Source of the DNA: Variovorax paradoxus
Lineage (GTDB): Bacteria > Pseudomonadota > Gammaproteobacteria > Burkholderiales > Burkholderiaceae_C
DNA length: 64,000 nt
Assembly: GCF_022009635.1 (NCBI RefSeq)
Contig: NZ_CP091716.1
Coordinates: 7,844,745-7,908,744, forward strand
Reading direction: 5' to 3'
The translations under genes and the position numbers were made by a program. Positions 1-8,772 of the stretch are shown here, one piece after another. Numbering within the stretch: the first letter of the stretch is position 1; each line of letters opens with the position of its first letter. Below the pieces are notes generated by a model that was not told the DNA's origin, searched no databases, and saw nothing but the letters and a program-made list of their open reading frames with translations.

Positions 1-2
1 CC

Positions 3-83
3 TACCTGGAGAGCGCGTTCGCGCTGGCCTGCATGCGGGCGCAGCAGGCCGGGTTGTACTTCTCGCGAAGTTCGGCCCGCTGA
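3..83 (+). CDS. 3' end of an unidentified protein (partial)
   Basis: An open frame enters from the left edge and ends at TGA 81-83 after 26 codons, just before the convergent lipoprotein gene. It would encode a C-terminus ending in GLYFSRSSAR. The tail-to-tail packing makes it a plausible gene end, but the piece is too short to assign a family. Confidence 0.35.
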   Translation, partial: YLESAFALACMRAQQAGLYFSRSSAR

Positions 84-674
84 TCAGCGCGCCCGGTCGG
101 CCACCGGGCGCACGGCGTGCGTGGATTCGGCGTCCTCGTTCAGCCCGATCCACGCGTTGCCGAAGTTCACGGCATAGAAGTGCTGATCGGCCTCGCTGCC
201 GGAGCCCGACCAGAACTTGATGGGCGGCGTATCGGGGAAGCGCGCCGCGTCGATGGTGGGAATGGTGGTTTCGCCTACGCACCAGCGTGGCAGGGTCACG
301 GGAGACTGCTCGGGGCTCAGTGCGAGCGTGAAGCTCTCGTCCACCAGTCCGTGGTCGCAGCGCCGCAGGGCGGCCAGTTCCCCGATGGTCGGCAGCCGCC
401 ACTGGGTGATGCCCTCATGGCCTTGGGTATTGAGCGCGTGAACGCGTGCCTGGGCATCCATCAGGCCCAGCCTCTCGGGCTCGCCCACACAACGTTCGCC
501 CTTCGAGGTCTGGCCCACGGCGCAGCGCAGCCATCGCAACCCGGTGGTGGCATCGGTGACGACAGCCGCCGACTCAGGGCGGGTCGTGGGTGAAACGGCT
601 TGTTCGTTGCAACCGCCGAGCAGCAACAGGGTCATCAAAGCAGCCGCCGACGACCAAGGCTTCGCATCGCGCAT
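84..674 (-). CDS. DUF1566-type lipoprotein
   Basis: The 196-residue protein starts with a lipoprotein signal: positive MRDAKPW, a hydrophobic stretch, and the lipobox LLGGC with the acylated Cys near residue 22. The rest resembles the DUF1566 (Lcl C-terminal) fold, with the typical pieces TGLRW, WRLPTIGEL, FWSGS and AVRPV. The family is exported and of unknown function. Several cysteines (RCAVG, ERCVG, RRCDHG, RWCVG) could form disulfides. It stands alone and convergent with the partial gene on its right-hand strand. The region 675-871 upstream holds no gene; an AT-rich patch at 820-850 is probably promoter DNA for the next operon. Confidence 0.75.
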   Translation of the reverse strand: MRDAKPWSSAAALMTLLLLGGCNEQAVSPTTRPESAAVVTDATTGLRWLRCAVGQTSKGERCVGEPERLGLMDAQARVHALNTQGHEGITQWRLPTIGELAALRRCDHGLVDESFTLALSPEQSPVTLPRWCVGETTIPTIDAARFPDTPPIKFWSGSGSEADQHFYAVNFGNAWIGLNEDAESTHAVRPVADRAR

Positions 675-871
675 TCAAAATCCTCCATGACATATAGGTT
701 CTTGGCGGATTTTCCACTCTAGGAGGTGGCACCGGCTTCGCTCAGCCGCGCCCGGCCCGCAATTGCTTCGCCTGTCAGAGCAGCCGCGGAGAGCCGTCAT
801 CCGACTGTCATAGATACGAAACGTTAAAAACATAACATAAGTACACATCTATCCAGCAGGCGCCGTTTTCC

Positions 872-2104
872 ATGCCCGAAACCTCCGAGTATTTGAGCGA
901 TTTCCGGCCGCGTTTTCGCCAGCCCAGCGCGGCGGATCTCTGCACGGAAGTGCCGTGCATGACGACCGAGGAGACGAACGAGAAGGTGATGGAGGTTTTC
1001 AACCGGCACCGCGACCTCGTCAGCCTGCCGGTGGTGGAGCAGAACCAGCCGATCGGCCTGATCAACCGGAACATCTTCCTGTCGCAGATGAGCAAGCCGT
1101 TCCGCGTCGAGCTGTATGGCCGCAAGAGTTGCATCGCCTTCATGGACAAGGACCCGCTGATCGTCGATGCGGCGCTGGACCTGGAAGCGTTGACCTTCAA
1201 GACCGTGGCGCACGGCGAGAAGGCCCTGTCCGACGGCTTCATCATCACGCGCGACGGCGAGTTCGCCGGCGTCGGCAACGGCTTGCAGCTCATGCGCCTG
1301 GTGGCGGACCTGCAGGTGTCGCGCAACCGCCAGATCATGCACAGCATCGAATACGCCAGCGTGATCCAGCGCTCCACCCTGCGCAGCTCGCTCGACGCCC
1401 TGTCGCGCGCCTGTCCCGAGGCCCACCTGGTGTGGGAGCCGCGCGACGTGGTCGGCGGCGATTTCTACCAGTTCAGCACCGCGGCGGACGGCTGGTTCGC
1501 CACCGTGGCCGACTGCACGGGGCACGGCGTTCCCGGCGCCTTCATGACGCTGATCGCCTCCACCAACCTGAATCAGGCCATCGAGCAGCACGGGCCGCGC
1601 GACCCCGCCCTCCTGCTGGGCAACGTGAATCGCAGTATCAAACATATGCTGGGCCAGATGGACGGGCAGGACGCAACGCCCGGCTCGGACGACGGCATGG
1701 ACGCCGCGTGCTTCTGGTTCGAGCCCGCGCATGGCCGGCTGGTGTTTGCCGGCGCCCGGCTGTCGCTGTTCCTGCTGCGCCCCGGCGCCGATGCCGTGGA
1801 ACTGGTCGAGGGGCAGCGCAAGGGCGTGGGCTACATGGACACCGAGTTCGACTTCGGCTGGACCAACCAGGAACTGCACCTGCCCCAGGGCAGCCTTGTC
1901 TTCGTGAGCACCGACGGGCTGATCGACCAGGTCGGCGGCCCCCGCGCCATCGCACTGGGCAAGCGTCGCGTGCGCGAACTGCTGCTCGAGCAGCGCGGGC
2001 GCACGGCCGCGCAAGTCAATCAGGCGGTGCTGGACGCCCTGCGGGCCTGGCAAGGCGAGCACCACCGCCGCGACGACCTGACCTTTTTCTGTTTCCGCAC
2101 CTGA
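872..2104 (+). CDS. CBS-PP2C (SpoIIE-type) serine phosphatase, SiaA-like
   Basis: This is a 410-residue cytoplasmic protein. Residues about 15-150 look like a CBS-pair sensor region (SLPVVEQNQPIGLINR), and residues about 185-410 are a PP2C/SpoIIE phosphatase. Metal-binding motifs are visible: VGGDFYQF near 193, DCTGHGVPGAFM near 214, STDGL near 346 and RRDDLTFF near 400. The gene opens an operon with SiaB-, SiaC- and SiaD-like genes. In the Pseudomonas Sia system the phosphatase SiaA dephosphorylates SiaC so that SiaC can activate the cyclase SiaD. The Pseudomonas SiaA has a membrane sensor, whereas this protein has no transmembrane segment and a CBS-like input instead. The role is inferred from the domain and its neighbours. 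Confidence 0.85.
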   Translation: MPETSEYLSDFRPRFRQPSAADLCTEVPCMTTEETNEKVMEVFNRHRDLVSLPVVEQNQPIGLINRNIFLSQMSKPFRVELYGRKSCIAFMDKDPLIVDAALDLEALTFKTVAHGEKALSDGFIITRDGEFAGVGNGLQLMRLVADLQVSRNRQIMHSIEYASVIQRSTLRSSLDALSRACPEAHLVWEPRDVVGGDFYQFSTAADGWFATVADCTGHGVPGAFMTLIASTNLNQAIEQHGPRDPALLLGNVNRSIKHMLGQMDGQDATPGSDDGMDAACFWFEPAHGRLVFAGARLSLFLLRPGADAVELVEGQRKGVGYMDTEFDFGWTNQELHLPQGSLVFVSTDGLIDQVGGPRAIALGKRRVRELLLEQRGRTAAQVNQAVLDALRAWQGEHHRRDDLTFFCFRT

Positions 2105-2119
2105 CACGGGAATTCACCC

Positions 2120-2692
2120 ATGCCCTTCCCCCCGATCGCCGACAAGTACGGTTCCTTCTTCAACGTGGCGCGCCAACACCAGGTCATCTTCTATTACGTG
2201 GGCTACTTCTCCCAGCACATCGTGGCCGCCATGTCCGACGCCGTGAAGCTGCAGCTCGAGGTGGCCGGCGTGGCCGGCCCGACACGGCGCAAGCTGTTCT
2301 CCTCGTTCGTCGAGATGGCACAGAACATCATTCACTACTCGGCCGATACACTCACGGCCGCGAGCCTGGACAGCGGCGAGTTGCGCCACGGCTCGGTCTG
2401 CATCCGCCGCGAGAGCGACGGCGGCTTTCTACTGCTGTGCGCCAACCCCGTCGAGCCCGCGATCGCCGATGCGTTGCGCGAGAAGCTGGAGACGCTGCGC
2501 AGCATGACGCTGGAAGAGATCAAGCAGGCCTACCGCCAGACGCTGCGCGAAGAAACGCCCGAAGGCAGCAAAGGCGCGGGCATGGGACTTCTCACGGTCG
2601 CTCGCGACGCCCGCGAGCCGCTGGAGTTCGATTTCGACGCTGCCGACAGCGCCGGTGGCTCCCCGGTGTTCTACCTGAAGGCGGCGATCTAA
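2120..2692 (+). CDS. siaB: SiaB-family protein kinase
   Basis: The 190-residue protein matches the SiaB family, GHKL-like kinases of about 180 residues. Motifs visible are SSFVEMAQNIIHYS near residue 75, which is N-box-like, and KGAGMGLLTVAR near residue 152, a G-box-like glycine motif. It lies 15 bases after the phosphatase gene and 34 before siaC. In the known system SiaB phosphorylates SiaC and opposes SiaA. The frame is intact. Assignment rests on motif recognition plus the conserved gene order. Confidence 0.85.
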   Translation: MPFPPIADKYGSFFNVARQHQVIFYYVGYFSQHIVAAMSDAVKLQLEVAGVAGPTRRKLFSSFVEMAQNIIHYSADTLTAASLDSGELRHGSVCIRRESDGGFLLLCANPVEPAIADALREKLETLRSMTLEEIKQAYRQTLREETPEGSKGAGMGLLTVARDAREPLEFDFDAADSAGGSPVFYLKAAI

Positions 2693-2726
2693 ACCGCCCA
2701 AGCCCGGCAACGAATCGAGATTACAG

Positions 2727-3116
2727 ATGGAAAACCTCTACATCGCCCCGACGCCCAGTTCCCCCCAGGTGGACTTCAAGTTCGACGCTCGGACACTCAG
2801 CCTGCGGGGCGAGTCCTATCCCGAAAACGCCGCCGCCTTCTATGGCGAGGTGATTGCGCGACTCAAGGAATACCTGGCCCAGCAAAGCGGCACCCAGATC
2901 GAGGTCAATATCGCATTGGCCTACTTCAACAGCTCCAGCACCAAGATGCTGTTCAACCTGATCGCGGCGCTCAACGACGCGGTGGAGGCCGGCAACCGGG
3001 TGAACCTGAACTGGTACCACGACGAGGACGACGACACCATCCTCGAATTCGGCCAGGAGCTCAGCGAAGACTTTCCCGCGATCGACTTCGCGAGCCATCC
3101 CGTGAAGCCGGCCTGA
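2727..3116 (+). CDS. siaC: SiaC-family (DUF1987) phospho-switch protein
   Basis: The 129-residue protein has the hallmark SiaC/DUF1987 sequence: SLRGESYPEN near residue 25, a central AYFNSSSTKML at 65-75 and a C-terminal EFGQELSEDFP. In Pseudomonas SiaC the switch residue is a threonine in the equivalent LNTSS loop. Here the aligned position is Ser69, so phosphorylation would have to occur on serine. Unphosphorylated SiaC binds and stimulates the SiaD cyclase. The stop codon TGA at 3,114-3,116 is followed directly by the ATG of the cyclase gene at 3,117, which suggests coupled translation. Confidence 0.9.
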   Translation: MENLYIAPTPSSPQVDFKFDARTLSLRGESYPENAAAFYGEVIARLKEYLAQQSGTQIEVNIALAYFNSSSTKMLFNLIAALNDAVEAGNRVNLNWYHDEDDDTILEFGQELSEDFPAIDFASHPVKPA

Positions 3117-3856
3117 ATGGACACCGCCGCACCGCCGGATCTGTTCGACGCCGAGAGCCGGGCGCTGCAAGCCGCGCGCGCCGCCTACGACGCCAGCGCC
3201 ACGACGCAGTCCGAACCCTGCCGGCAGGCGCTGGGCGAACTGCTCACGGCCTACGAACGGCTCCTGCGCGAAACGCGCCGGCTGGTGCGCCGCAGTGACC
3301 GGGCCGAATTCGACATGAACCAGCTGAACCTGCGCCTGCAGGACCTGGCGGCCGAGCTCGAATACCGCGCCACGCACGATCCGCTGACCGGCGTGCTCAA
3401 CCGGGCGGCCATCATCGAGCTCGTGAACAGCCATTTTCGGACGGTGACATCGCACTGATCGTGCTGGACATCGATCACTTCAAGCGCATCAACGACAGCT
3501 TCGGCCACCCCACGGGAGACCGCGTCATCCAGGCCGTGGTGAGCTGCCTCAAGCAAGAGGTGCCGACGACGGCGCAGATCGGCCGTGTCGGCGGCGAGGA
3601 ATTCACCGTGGTGCTGCCAGGGCAAGGCGGCGATGCCAGCGGACAGGTCGCGCAGGCGCTGCGGCGTGCCATCGAGGCGTATGCATTCGATCTGCCCGAC
3701 GGCAGCGGCGTCACGGCCAGCTTCGGCGTGTGCTGGTCGCCGCGCGGCAGCAACTTCGACAGCGCCTACGGTCTGGCCGACGAAGCCCTGTATGTCGCCA
3801 AGCGCGGCGGACGCAACCAGGTCGCGCTCGCATCCGGCCACGCGCAACCCGCATGA
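3117..3856 (+). CDS. siaD: SiaD-like GGDEF diguanylate cyclase (frameshifted in this sequence)
   Basis: The N-terminal 90 residues are probably helical and precede a GGDEF domain that begins at THDPLTGVLNRAA. The frame shifts near 3,440-3,460 (reads ...VNSHFRTVTSH, then LDIDHFKRIND in another frame). The second part carries the intact active-site motif RVGGEEFTVVLP. Joining the two parts gives about 245 residues, normal for SiaD. It would make cyclic di-GMP under control of SiaC. The stop overlaps the start of the next gene (ATGA at 3,853-3,856). Given many similar indels in the window, the frameshift is more likely a sequence error than a real lesion. Confidence 0.85.
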
Positions 3857-6092
3857 GGCGCGAGGCTGAGCCGGGCCGGTCGGCCCGCGCGAAGGGCCGG
3901 GCGCCCGACTGGCGCGTGCTGGTCGTGGACCAGGACGCCGACGTGCATGCGGCAGCGCGCGCCGCGCTGCAGGGCCTCACGCTGTTCGAACGCCCCCTGG
4001 TGTTCGTGCATGCCTACTCGGGCGAGGAAGCGCGCGCGCTCGTGCTGCGCGAGCACGACCTGGCCGTGGTCATCCTGGACGTGGTGACGGAAAGCACGAA
4101 AGCCGGGCTGGACCTGGTGGACTTCATCCGCCACACCGCCGGCCTGCGCAACACGCGCATCGTGCTGCGCACGGGCGGACCGGGCCATGTGCCGGCGCTG
4201 GACACGCTGCTGCGCTATGACATCAACGACTACCGGACCAAGGCCGAGCTCACGCAGGACCGCCTGCTGGCCATGGTCGTCACGGCCGTGCGCTCCTACA
4301 AGCAGCTGTGCGCCATCGAGGCCAACAGCCGCAGCCTGGAGCTCATCGTGCGCTCCAGCGCCTCGCTGCTCGAAGAGACCGATCTGCGCGCCTTTGCCCG
4401 CAGCATCATCACCCAGCTCATCGCGCTGCTCGGCGCGGCCGGGGACGGCCTGGTCTGTGCACCGGGCATGCAGCCGGCCAGCCCGTACCGCGTGGTGGCG
4501 GCGGCCGGCCGGTTCACCGGCCTGGTCGATCTGCCGCTGGATGCGCTGCCCGAATTGCCCGAGCTCTCCGGGCTGCACCTGTTGCGCCGCGCGCTCTCGC
4601 TCGGCTGCAACGTCTATGGCGAGGACGGCGGCGTGGCCCTGCACATCGGCCGCAAGGACGATCAGGACATGGCCGTCTTCATCGACACCACCGGGCTGCG
4701 CGGCACTGTCGACCGGCAGCTGCTGGACGTGTTCTGCGTCAACCTCAGCACGCTGCTGCACAGCCGAGGGCTGCTGGAGCGGTTGCACGAATACGCCTAC
4801 TACGACCCGCTCGTGCGACTGCCCAACCGGACCCACTTCGTCGAAAAGGTCGACGACTGCGCACGGCAGGGCATGCGGGACCACATCCTGGCGCTGGTCG
4901 ACATCGACGACTTCAGCGCCACCAACGACGTCATGGGCCACCGCTTCGGCGACCGCCTGCTGGAGACCGTGGCCCGGCGCCTGGCCGATGCATTGCCGGC
5001 CGAAGTCGTGCTGGCCCGCCTGGGCGCCGACACCTTCGGCGTGCTCGGACCCGTCGGCCAGGTGTCGCCGACGCAATTGCTGGAATGCGTGCGCCAGCCG
5101 CTGGCCGTCGACGGCGTGCCGCACAAGGTCTCGCTGACCTGCGGCTACGTCTTGCTTCCGGAAGACGCACAGGCTGGCGTCGATCTGGTCAAGGACGCCA
5201 CGATTGCCTTGAAGCGCGCCAAGCGCGACCACCGCGGCCAGCACCTGCAGTACTCCGGGCACATGGGCACCGAGGCCCGCGCTCGCGCCTTGCTGCTGTC
5301 CAATTTGCGTGCCGCCATCGACAACGCGCAGCTGTTCCTGGTCTATCAGCCGCAAATCGACCTGAACACCCGCGCGCTGGTGGGCCTGGAAGCCCTGCTG
5401 CGCTGGCGCGCCGATGACGGCAATCTGGTGCCGCCGGACCGGTTCATTCCGGTGGCCGAGCATTCCGGCCTGATCGTGGCGCTCGGGCAATGGGTGTTGT
5501 CCACGGCCTGCATGACCATGCGCGAGCTGCTGGATGCGGGCTGCGCGCCGCTGCGCATGGCCGTCAACGTCTCGACCGTGCAGTTGCGGGACCCGGGGTT
5601 CTTCGAGACCGTGCGCGCGGCGTTGTCGCACAGCCGGCTCCAGGGCAGCCACCTGGAACTGGAGATCACCGAATCCGTCGCCGTGCTGCCCACGCAACTG
5701 CTGGAGTCCACTTTGACCGCCTTGCGGGCCGAGGGCATTTCCATTGCCATCGACGACTTCGGCACCGGCTATTCATCGCTGAGCTATCTGGAGCGGCTGC
5801 CGCTGGACCGCATCAAGATCGACGGCACTTTCGTGCGCCAGCTCAGCGAGACGCAAGGGCACGCATCGCCGAAATGGTCGTGCAACTGGGCCGCAAGCTC
5901 GGCCTGCACGTGCTGGCCGAAGGCATCGAGGACGATGCCGCCTGGCAAGCGCTGCTGGCCATGGACTGCAACGAAGGCCAGGGCTACTGCATTGCTCCGC
6001 CCATGGACAAGGACAGTTTGTTCCGCTGGCTTCAGCAGCGGGCCGATCGGCGCGAGGGCATCGCGCTTCACAGCGGGCTGGACGGGGCCTGA
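3853..6092 (+). CDS. REC-DUF3369-GGDEF-EAL cyclic di-GMP phosphodiesterase (frameshifted)
   Basis: Domains in order: a receiver-like domain (VLVVDQDAD, acceptor Asp in VVILDVV, Lys in YRTKAEL), a DUF3369 sensor region (ANSRSLELIVRSSASLLEE), a degenerate GGDEF domain in which the signature reads LGADTFG, and an EAL domain with GLEALLRW, DDFGTGYSSL and DRIKIDG. The EAL motifs needed for hydrolysis look intact, so this should be a phosphodiesterase with an inactive cyclase domain. The frame shifts near 5,855; the continuation (ARIAEMVVQLGRKLGLHVLAE) is clear in the other frame to 6,092. It is translationally coupled to the SiaD-like cyclase, giving synthesis and breakdown enzymes in one operon. 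Confidence 0.88.
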
Positions 6093-6162
6093 TCGATGAG
6101 GGCGGCCTGCGGACCACACGCCCTCGCGCTGTCGAACCATGAGATCTGCGTGCCACGCGTCT

Positions 6163-6459
6163 TCACGACAGATCTGTCAGTCCACCGGGCCACGACTGTG
6201 CACTGTGAAGAACTCGCAAGATGCGAACGCCATCTTCTTCGACCCGATACGCCACGATGTATGGCGTGCGACGAATGACAAGTTCGCGGGTTCCTTCGAT
6301 GCGCCCCGGACGCCCGCCCTCTGGAAACTGCAGCAGCACCAATACCTGCGTGGCAATGCGCTCATCTACCGAGATTGCCGCGCGTGAGTCATCTTTCTCG
6401 ATGAAATCGAATATTCGCTCGCGGTCATCCATCGCCAGCGGCGACCACTCAAGCCTCAC
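6163..6459 (-). CDS. ParE/RelE-type toxin
   Basis: The 98-residue protein has the ParE/RelE superfamily pattern: WSPLAMDDRERIFDFIE at the N-terminus, GRPGRIEGTRELVI in the middle, and YIVAYRVEEDGVRILRVLH at the C-terminus. Such toxins act on gyrase or on translating ribosomes; which one cannot be told here. Its start overlaps by four bases the stop of the RelB/DinJ-like antitoxin gene. That arrangement is typical of a two-gene toxin-antitoxin operon. Confidence 0.88.
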   Translation of the reverse strand: MRLEWSPLAMDDRERIFDFIEKDDSRAAISVDERIATQVLVLLQFPEGGRPGRIEGTRELVIRRTPYIVAYRVEEDGVRILRVLHSAQSWPGGLTDLS

Positions 6460-6764
6460 GCGCCACCTTCACCGGCCTTGAGCTGCGCGGCCGCACGACG
6501 CTTGGCGAAATGCGCCTCGACTTTTTCATGAGGAATACCCGGGCGAGGGTCGTCCAAGGCCTCCTGGACCTTGGCCCGGAACCAGGCGTCATACGCCGCG
6601 GGATCGACGGTCAGGCCCGCCGGCAACGCGCCCTCTTTTGCCACGCGCGTCAAAACGATCCTCATCACATCCGACACGCTAAGACCGATGTTGTCGAGCA
6701 CAGCAGTCGCGCGCTCCTTGATTTCGGCGTCGATGCGGGTCTGCACCAATGCGTTTGCGGCCAT
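6456..6764 (-). CDS. RelB/DinJ-family antitoxin
   Basis: The 102-residue protein begins MAANALVQTRIDAEIKE and contains NIGLSVSDVMRIVLTRVAKEG, a ribbon-helix-helix pattern of the RelB/DinJ family. The start at 6,764 is chosen because GGAGG lies eight bases upstream. It precedes and overlaps the toxin gene and would both neutralise the toxin and repress the operon. The C-terminal tail, rich in Lys, Arg and Ala, is likely the toxin-binding part. Confidence 0.87.
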   Translation of the reverse strand: MAANALVQTRIDAEIKERATAVLDNIGLSVSDVMRIVLTRVAKEGALPAGLTVDPAAYDAWFRAKVQEALDDPRPGIPHEKVEAHFAKRRAAAQLKAGEGGA

Positions 6765-6879
6765 GGCGGCCCTCCTGGTCAGAAAACAATCGATCAATTG
6801 TAATTCAATTGAATGACAAATGAGCTGCTCACGGTGCGGGCACGGAGGCGTGTGCAGTCGGCCGCCATGCCGCGAAGGT

Positions 6880-7854
6880 TCAAGCGTCGAGCCTAGCCTC
6901 TGCAGGGGCTGCAGGCGGATCGGCACGCCCCGTGCGTGCAAACGCGCTGGGAGAGAGCCCCACGGAACGACTGAAGGCAGCACTGAACGCGCTTGCCGAT
7001 TGGTAGCCGACTGCATGAGCGACCTCGCCGAGCGAGAGTCCGTCATGCCACAGCATGTCCTTAGCCAGGGCCATGCGCCATCGCAGCACGTACTCCATCG
7101 GTGGCGCGCCAAGAATTTGTGTGAAGCGCGCGGCAAAGGCCGCGCGCGACATGCCGACCTTGCTCGCGAGATCCTCGATGGTCCAGCGCCGCGCGACGTC
7201 CTCATGAATCAGTCGCAGCGCATTCGCCATGCGCGGATCGGCCAGGCCCGCCAGGAGTCCTGAAATCGGCGCTGCGTCCTGCGCGGGTTGCCAGCGCAGC
7301 GCTTCGATCAGCATGATCTCGACAAGGCGCGTCAGGATGGCGTCGCCACCGGGTCTCGGCGTCATGCTCTCTTCGCCGATGGCGCGCGCAATCCAGCTCA
7401 AACGCGCCGCCCCGCTGTCCGCCGCCTTGATGTGGACCACCATGGGCAGAAGCCCCACCAGCAGCGGAGCGCTCGTCGGGTCGAACAGGAAGTAGCCGCC
7501 GAGCATCCTCACCGCCGCCTCGTCCTCCTGGGTGCCATGTCGGACCTCTCCCGCCGGACTCGCCTCCGCGATACGCATGGCGGGGCGATCCATTGCCTCG
7601 AGGTCGCTCCCCATGCGCAAACCCGGCGTTGCGGGCAGCAATACGTAGTCCCCCGGTTCCATGAGAAAGGGATCTGCCGAGTCCAGCCTCAGCCAGCATG
7701 AGCCTTGCACCATCAGGCAGAAGCTGGGCTGCCCGTAGCTCGGATATTGCACCGCCCAACTGCCCGCGCCACTGACGAACTTGGACAGCACCGTTTGGGG
7801 TCGCAGCAAGGCCACGATGGAAGCCAGTGGGTCCGCATTTAGACGATCTCGCAT
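6880..7854 (-). CDS. AraC-family regulator with cupin N-terminus
   Basis: The 324-residue protein has an N-terminal cupin_6 AraC-binding domain (VQYPSYGQPSFCLMVQGSC, then MEPGDYVLLPATPG). The C-terminal pair of helix-turn-helix motifs is about residues 215-310 (WTIEDLASKVGMSRAAFAARF and LGEVAHAVGYQSASAFSAAF). This subtype commonly controls a neighbouring oxidoreductase gene. It is divergent from the dehydrogenase at 7,930, and a strong dyad overlaps its own start codon, suggesting autoregulation. The frame is intact. Confidence 0.92.
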   Translation of the reverse strand: MRDRLNADPLASIVALLRPQTVLSKFVSGAGSWAVQYPSYGQPSFCLMVQGSCWLRLDSADPFLMEPGDYVLLPATPGLRMGSDLEAMDRPAMRIAEASPAGEVRHGTQEDEAAVRMLGGYFLFDPTSAPLLVGLLPMVVHIKAADSGAARLSWIARAIGEESMTPRPGGDAILTRLVEIMLIEALRWQPAQDAAPISGLLAGLADPRMANALRLIHEDVARRWTIEDLASKVGMSRAAFAARFTQILGAPPMEYVLRWRMALAKDMLWHDGLSLGEVAHAVGYQSASAFSAAFSRSVGLSPSAFARTGRADPPAAPAEARLDA

Positions 7855-7884
7855 GAAATCCAGATTATGCGATATGGATCGTCT
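7841..7884. promoter_or_regulatory. Nested dyad between the AraC and SDR genes
   Basis: AGACGATC at 7,841-7,848 pairs with GATCGTCT at 7,877-7,884, and inside it TCGCAT at 7,849-7,854 pairs with ATGCGA at 7,867-7,872. The left inner arm overlaps the AraC start codon. The position between divergent genes suggests an operator for the AraC protein; this is inferred, not shown. Confidence 0.55.
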
Positions 7885-7929
7885 TGGTCAAGCGCCCTAG
7901 CATCGACCCATCTTGAAAGGAAGACGAAC

Positions 7930-8748
7930 ATGAAAACGGTACTGATCACGGGCTGCTCCTCAGGTTACGGCAAGGCCACGGCAGCGCATTTCCTGGCGCT
8001 GGGTTGGAACGTCATCGCGACGATGCGCAAGCCCGACCCGGCGCTTCTGGGAGCGTCTTCGGAGCGGTTGCGCGTGGTCCGGCTCGACGTGACGAACGAC
8101 GAGAGCATCGCGCATGCAGTAGACCAAGGCATCGCGGCCTTCGGCCAGATCGACGTGCTGGTCAACAACGCCGGCATCGGCTTGTTCTCGGCCTTCGAGG
8201 TCACGCCCAAGGAAACCATCCGCGAGCTGTTCGAGACCAACACCTTCGGCGTAATGGCCATGAGCCAGGCCGTGATTCCCCACATGCGCGAGCGCGGCGA
8301 AGGCGCCATCGTCAACGTGACGTCCAGCGTCTGCTTCGCGGGGATGCCGCTGGTTGCACCCTATGCCGCCAGCAAGTTCGCGATCGAAGGGTTCACCGAA
8401 GCGCTGTTCTTCGAGCTGGAGTCCATCGGCGTGCACGTGCGGCTCGTCGAGCCGGGCTACGGCCCCGGTACCGCCTTCACGGCCAATGGCATGGACCGCA
8501 TGGACGGGTTGATCTCGCCGCCGTACCAGGCCTATGCAGGACAACTCCTGGCGCAGTTCAAAGTCGCTGGCGCGGTGACGACGCCGAATCAGGTCGCGGC
8601 GGCCGTGTTCGCGGCCGCCACGGAAACGTCGGAAAAGCTGCGATTTCCCGCGGGCCCCGACAGCACCCACCTGGCCGATGCGCGCTGGAACAGCACCGAC
8701 GAGCAGTTCCTTGCGGGAATGCGGTCGATGCTGCGGATGAAGGCTTAG
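7930..8748 (+). CDS. Short-chain dehydrogenase/reductase
   Basis: The 272-residue protein is a classical SDR. Visible are the cofactor motif TGCSSGYG near residue 7, NNAG near 80, the catalytic serine region VNVTSSV and the active-site YAASK near 150. The start at 7,930 is preferred over an in-frame upstream codon because AAGGAAG lies just upstream and the Rossmann fold begins at once. The substrate cannot be told. It is divergent from the AraC regulator, its probable controller. Confidence 0.92.
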   Translation: MKTVLITGCSSGYGKATAAHFLALGWNVIATMRKPDPALLGASSERLRVVRLDVTNDESIAHAVDQGIAAFGQIDVLVNNAGIGLFSAFEVTPKETIRELFETNTFGVMAMSQAVIPHMRERGEGAIVNVTSSVCFAGMPLVAPYAASKFAIEGFTEALFFELESIGVHVRLVEPGYGPGTAFTANGMDRMDGLISPPYQAYAGQLLAQFKVAGAVTTPNQVAAAVFAAATETSEKLRFPAGPDSTHLADARWNSTDEQFLAGMRSMLRMKA

Positions 8749-8772
8749 CCGCGCGTCATCGGCTCCGCCCCC

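Noticed and set aside
955..2853. A 632-codon frame on the plus strand overlapping the phosphatase and kinase genes
   Set aside because: It is rich in Arg, Pro and Gly, matches no motif, and overlaps two well-supported genes in another frame. It is a GC-rich shadow.
3766..5697. A 643-codon minus-strand frame opposite the phosphodiesterase
   Set aside because: It has the composition of an antisense shadow (His, Gln, Val, Ala rich) and no recognisable domain.
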